From positions 1-64,000 of the forward strand of contig CAJTTI010000008.1 in the NCBI GenBank assembly GCA_910579225.1: DNA of 64,000 bases, in the 5' to 3' direction. Source of the stretch: an uncultured Lachnospiraceae bacterium. Its GTDB lineage: Bacteria; Bacillota; Clostridia; Lachnospirales; Lachnospiraceae. The notes beneath the pieces were generated by a model. The model ran no database searches, was not told the origin of the DNA, and saw only the letters and a list, made by a program, of their open reading frames with translations. This document shows, piece after piece, positions 61,490 to 64,000 of the stretch (position 1 is the first letter of the stretch; each line of letters starts with the position of its first letter). Made by a program: the position numbers and the translations under genes.

Positions 61490-62239
61490 TTACCACCATT
61501 TGATCTGATCCGTCACATAATTACGAATCTTGATAAAATCAGGCGAAGTAACATCTCTTGGTCTTGGAAGATCTACTTTGACCTCTTCCTTGATCCTGGC
61601 CGGTTTATTCGTCAATATCAAAACCCGTTCTGCCAGATACACAGCCTCCTCAATATTATGTGTAATGAACACAACTGTGGTCCCCATTTCCTTCCAGAGA
61701 CGGATAACCTCATCCTCCAGATAGAACCGGAGTTTAATGTCCATCTGTCCATAAGGCTCATCCATCAGCAGCAGATCCGGCTGCATGGCAAATGCACGTC
61801 CAATAATAATACGCTGAGCAGTGGACACAGAAAGCTGATGCGGATAACTGTTCCGGAACTCCTGCAGTCCCAGAAGCTGTATAATATTCTCCACCCGCCG
61901 ATCAATTTCCTCCTTCGGAAGCTTTTTAATCTCCAGCCCGAAACGCAGATTTTTCTCCACAGTCAGCCACGGCATGGAAGACGGTTCCTGAAACACAACC
62001 GATATACTGTGCTTCTTCGGATCTGCTGGTTCTCCATCTATGTACAGCTCTCCCCTGGTGGGCATATAGATCCTTGTCAAAAGATTCAAAAATGTAGTCT
62101 TTCCACAGCCCGTAGGGCCTACCACACAGAGAAATTCTCCCTTTTTGATATTGAAGGACACATCGTCCAGCACATGCAGATCGCCAAAATATTTTGTCAG
62201 ATGTTCTACACGAACTTTGGTTTCATCATGTTTGTCCAT
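61490..62239 (-). CDS. ABC importer ATPase (nitrate/taurine type) with degenerate signature motif
   Basis: A 249-residue cytosolic ATPase of the SsuB/TauB/NrtD group. Walker A GPTGCGKT (41-48), Q84, Walker B LLLMDEP with E161, and switch H194 (FITHNIEEA) are all intact. The signature, normally LSGGQ, is LSVST (136-140). It is encoded 14 bases after the partner ATPase, whose defects are complementary. The PRPRD tail is usual in this group. It powers uptake with the two permeases; the bound solute is likely a sulfonate, nitrate, or pyrimidine-like anion by family, but no binding protein lies inside the window. Confidence 0.9.
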   Translation of the reverse strand: MDKHDETKVRVEHLTKYFGDLHVLDDVSFNIKKGEFLCVVGPTGCGKTTFLNLLTRIYMPTRGELYIDGEPADPKKHSISVVFQEPSSMPWLTVEKNLRFGLEIKKLPKEEIDRRVENIIQLLGLQEFRNSYPHQLSVSTAQRIIIGRAFAMQPDLLLMDEPYGQMDIKLRFYLEDEVIRLWKEMGTTVVFITHNIEEAVYLAERVLILTNKPARIKEEVKVDLPRPRDVTSPDFIKIRNYVTDQIKWW

Positions 62240-62253
62240 ATTGTGCCTCCTGC

Positions 62254-63021
62254 CTAAAGTGCAAGGTCGGTATTCTCCGACACTTCCGAACGGATTCTCA
62301 GGAACTCTTCATCCGTCATATTTCTTGGACGAGGCAAACCGGACAGATCATAGATCTGTTTCACTGCAGCCGGACATTTGCTGAGCAGCACAATCCGGTC
62401 TGCCAGGAAGACAGCTTCCTCGATATTATTAGTTACAAAGATAATCGTTCGTTTTTCCTTCTCCCAGATTCGAAGGACTTCTTCCTCCATGGCATACCTA
62501 GTCTGCGCATCCAGCTGTCCAAACGGCTCATCCATCAGAAGAATTTCCGGATTATTCGTATAAGCTCTTGCAATTCCCACACGCTGCTTCATACCTCCGG
62601 ACAGCTCGTGGGGATAGGAATTTTCAAAACCGTTCAGCCCTACCAGGTTAATATATTTCTGCGCAATCTCTCTGCGCTTTTCTTTCTTCATACCTGCAAT
62701 CTCCAGTCCGAATTCCACATTGGCCATAACGGTTCGCCAGGGCATCAGGTTCAGGGACTGGAACACCATCCCGATCCGCTTGTCACTTCCATGGATTTCT
62801 TCTCCGTCCAGAAAGATCTTTCCTCCCACCGGCTTTTCCAGACCTGCAATCAGATTCATAAGAACCGTCTTGCCACAGTGTCCCGGACCAAGAAGAACCA
62901 GAAATTCATTGTCATAGATTTCAAAAGACACATTGTCCACCGCATCTTTGACCCCATCTTTGACCACATAACTCTGACAGATATTTTCCAGTTTCAGTAT
63001 GATTTTTTTCTTCTCGTCCAT
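62254..63021 (-). CDS. ABC importer ATPase (nitrate/taurine type) lacking the switch histidine
   Basis: About 255 residues. The signature LSGGM (140-144), Q88 and Walker B LLMDEP with E165 are intact. Two key places differ: the Walker A is GPGHCGKT (45-52), with H48 where glycine is fixed, and the H-loop has N198 (VTNNIEEA) for histidine. I start at the ATG at 63021, inside the end of the permease gene (28-base overlap, AAAGGA before it); the frame runs back to 63198 without support. By the usual rules it cannot hydrolyse ATP well on its own, so it needs the second ATPase. Confidence 0.9.
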   Translation of the reverse strand: MDEKKKIILKLENICQSYVVKDGVKDAVDNVSFEIYDNEFLVLLGPGHCGKTVLMNLIAGLEKPVGGKIFLDGEEIHGSDKRIGMVFQSLNLMPWRTVMANVEFGLEIAGMKKEKRREIAQKYINLVGLNGFENSYPHELSGGMKQRVGIARAYTNNPEILLMDEPFGQLDAQTRYAMEEEVLRIWEKEKRTIIFVTNNIEEAVFLADRIVLLSKCPAAVKQIYDLSGLPRPRNMTDEEFLRIRSEVSENTDLAL

Positions 63022-63812
63022 GGACAGATCATCCTTTCTGCAAATTGTGTAACAATGGCCAGTATGGCACCGACGATACCAATTGCCACCATACCAGTCA
63101 ATACCAGTGGCATATCCAGAGAATCCATACCCCGTGAGATCAAAAAGCCGATTCCCGCATCTGCTCCCAGCATCTCTGCAGCCAATACCACCATCCACGC
63201 CGCGCTGGTGGAGGTCCGTACACCTGCAAAAATGGCATCCAGTGCAGACGGAAGCGCAATCTTCAGAAGGCGCTGCCTTGAGGACGCATTAAATACAGTC
63301 CCCACATCCAGATACATTTTCTCCACATTACTCATACCAGCCTGCACATTCACAACAATGCTGGCAAGGGAGCCGAAGATTACGATCAACACTTTCGGGA
63401 ACTCTCCGATTCCAAACCAGAGTGTAATCAACGGAATCCAGGCAAGAGGGGGCACTGCACGGAAAGCATTAAACATAGGTCCCAGAAATGCTTTCGCTTT
63501 GGGATACCAGCCAATCAGCACACCGAAGGCAATTCCAAAGGTCCAGTCAAAAAGAAGCGCCAATCCGATTCTCCTGAGGCTGACTCCCACATGTCCGATC
63601 AAAGACAGCTTTTTCACAGGTTTTACAAATAACTTTATCGTTTTCTCCCATACATCTGCAGGAGACGGAAATCCGGAACCACCGGAAGATGCCAGAAGCC
63701 ATAGTCCGATCAGAAGAATCACAGAAACCACCGGCAAAATCTTATATAATATCTGCAGCTGCTTTTCCCGTATCTCGGCAGCGCTTAACATGGTGTTGTT
63801 TTTCTTTGTCAT
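62994..63812 (-). CDS. ABC importer permease (SsuC/TauC type)
   Basis: About 272 residues with six hydrophobic segments and the cytosolic EAA-type loop in VFNASSRQRLLKIALPSALD that docks the ATPase. The C-terminal WMVVLAAEMLGADAGIGFLI matches the SsuC/TauC group. I start at the ATG at 63812, whose TGA-overlap with the previous permease is ATGA; a GTG at 63824 would add four residues. With the partial permease upstream, two different permeases are encoded, so a heterodimer is likely. Confidence 0.92.
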   Translation of the reverse strand: MTKKNNTMLSAAEIREKQLQILYKILPVVSVILLIGLWLLASSGGSGFPSPADVWEKTIKLFVKPVKKLSLIGHVGVSLRRIGLALLFDWTFGIAFGVLIGWYPKAKAFLGPMFNAFRAVPPLAWIPLITLWFGIGEFPKVLIVIFGSLASIVVNVQAGMSNVEKMYLDVGTVFNASSRQRLLKIALPSALDAIFAGVRTSTSAAWMVVLAAEMLGADAGIGFLISRGMDSLDMPLVLTGMVAIGIVGAILAIVTQFAERMICPWTRRKKSY

Positions 63813-64000
63813 AGTTTTTTCCACCCCAATACCACATTTTCCAGAAGATTAATCAGTGCCGAGATCAGAACGCCCAAAGCACCGATGACCACAATACCCA
63901 TAATGACCAGGTCAACACGTCCATAGGATCTTCCCATCAGTATCATATAGCCAAGACCGCTGGACGCTGCCAGCATCTCTGCGGCCACCAGTGTCGCCCA
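63809..64000 (-). CDS. Second SsuC/TauC-type permease, C-terminal fragment
   Basis: The frame is open from the right edge to a TGA at 63811-63809, giving 63 residues. They match the end of SsuC/TauC-type permeases (WATLVAAEMLAASSGLGYMI, then one membrane helix and a short tail). It differs from the next permease, so it is a paralogue. It is coupled to it by ATGA. The N-terminal part and any binding-protein gene lie beyond the window. Confidence 0.88.
   Translation of the reverse strand, partial: WATLVAAEMLAASSGLGYMILMGRSYGRVDLVIMGIVVIGALGVLISALINLLENVVLGWKKL

Noticed and set aside
62194..63852. 552-residue open frame on the plus strand
   Set aside because: It is antisense to the ABC permease and ATPase genes, lacks a ribosome binding site and any family features, and arises from their codon use.
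1..64000. CRISPR arrays, rRNA operons, prophage or insertion sequences
   Set aside because: I looked for regular repeats, rRNA-like sequence and transposase motifs and saw none.

Overview
The window looks like a chromosome segment of a spore-forming, Gram-positive gut-type Clostridia, most likely Lachnospiraceae. The support is the Firmicute gene orders (mraZ-rsmH-ftsL-PBP; pyrH-frr-uppS-cdsA-dxr-rseP; recA-recX-rny), sporulation genes (spoIIM, a SpoVD-type PBP, a Spo0E-like protein), DUF1292, split transketolase and AGGAGG-type ribosome binding sites. I see no rRNA, CRISPR array, prophage or insertion sequence. One tRNA (Gly, CCC) is present.

Layout. 1-3055: the end of queH, then mgtE-trpS-glyoxalase (minus strand). 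3208-3690: luxS. 3761-19419: a catabolic region built round an AraC-family regulator at 13063. Its left arm runs leftward from a DMT-type permease through an Ldh-family dehydrogenase, an HpcH/HpaI aldolase, an FGGY kinase, a TRAP transporter and a cupin protein to glycerate kinase. Its right arm holds an L-fucose-isomerase-like protein, an unassigned TIM-barrel-like protein, a D-2-hydroxyacid dehydrogenase and a two-subunit transketolase. Together they look like a pathway for an imported sugar acid or unusual sugar; the substrate is not evident. 19582-27187: housekeeping genes (YdcF, aminotransferase, DUF1292, coaX, coaBC, Mn-dependent pyrophosphatase, RtcB). 27331-29182: an Lsa-type ABC-F resistance gene whose leader holds a three-codon ORF, a long-range stem and a terminator-like hairpin, as expected for antibiotic-sensing attenuation. 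29179-44433: PBP1A, two WYL regulators, nudC, xerD, spoIIM, proC, rny, recX, recA (with a LexA box), asd, argH and a formate/nitrite channel.

44638-59820: tRNA-Gly, a small coiled-coil protein, then the division cluster (two class B PBPs, ftsL, rsmH, mraZ with MraZ boxes), a Spo0E-like gene overlapping lgt, ychF, and the rseP-dxr-cdsA-uppS-frr-pyrH group, dtd and maf. 59881-64000: two adjacent TauE/SafE permeases, and upstream of them a nitrate/taurine-type ABC importer with two different ATPases and two different permeases. The defects in the two ATPases complement each other: one has lost its switch histidine and a Walker A glycine, the other its signature motif. This predicts one degenerate and one canonical ATP site, an architecture well known in exporters but unusual for this importer family.

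The items I would follow first are the asymmetric importer, the Lsa leader, and the uncharacterised AraC-linked pathway.
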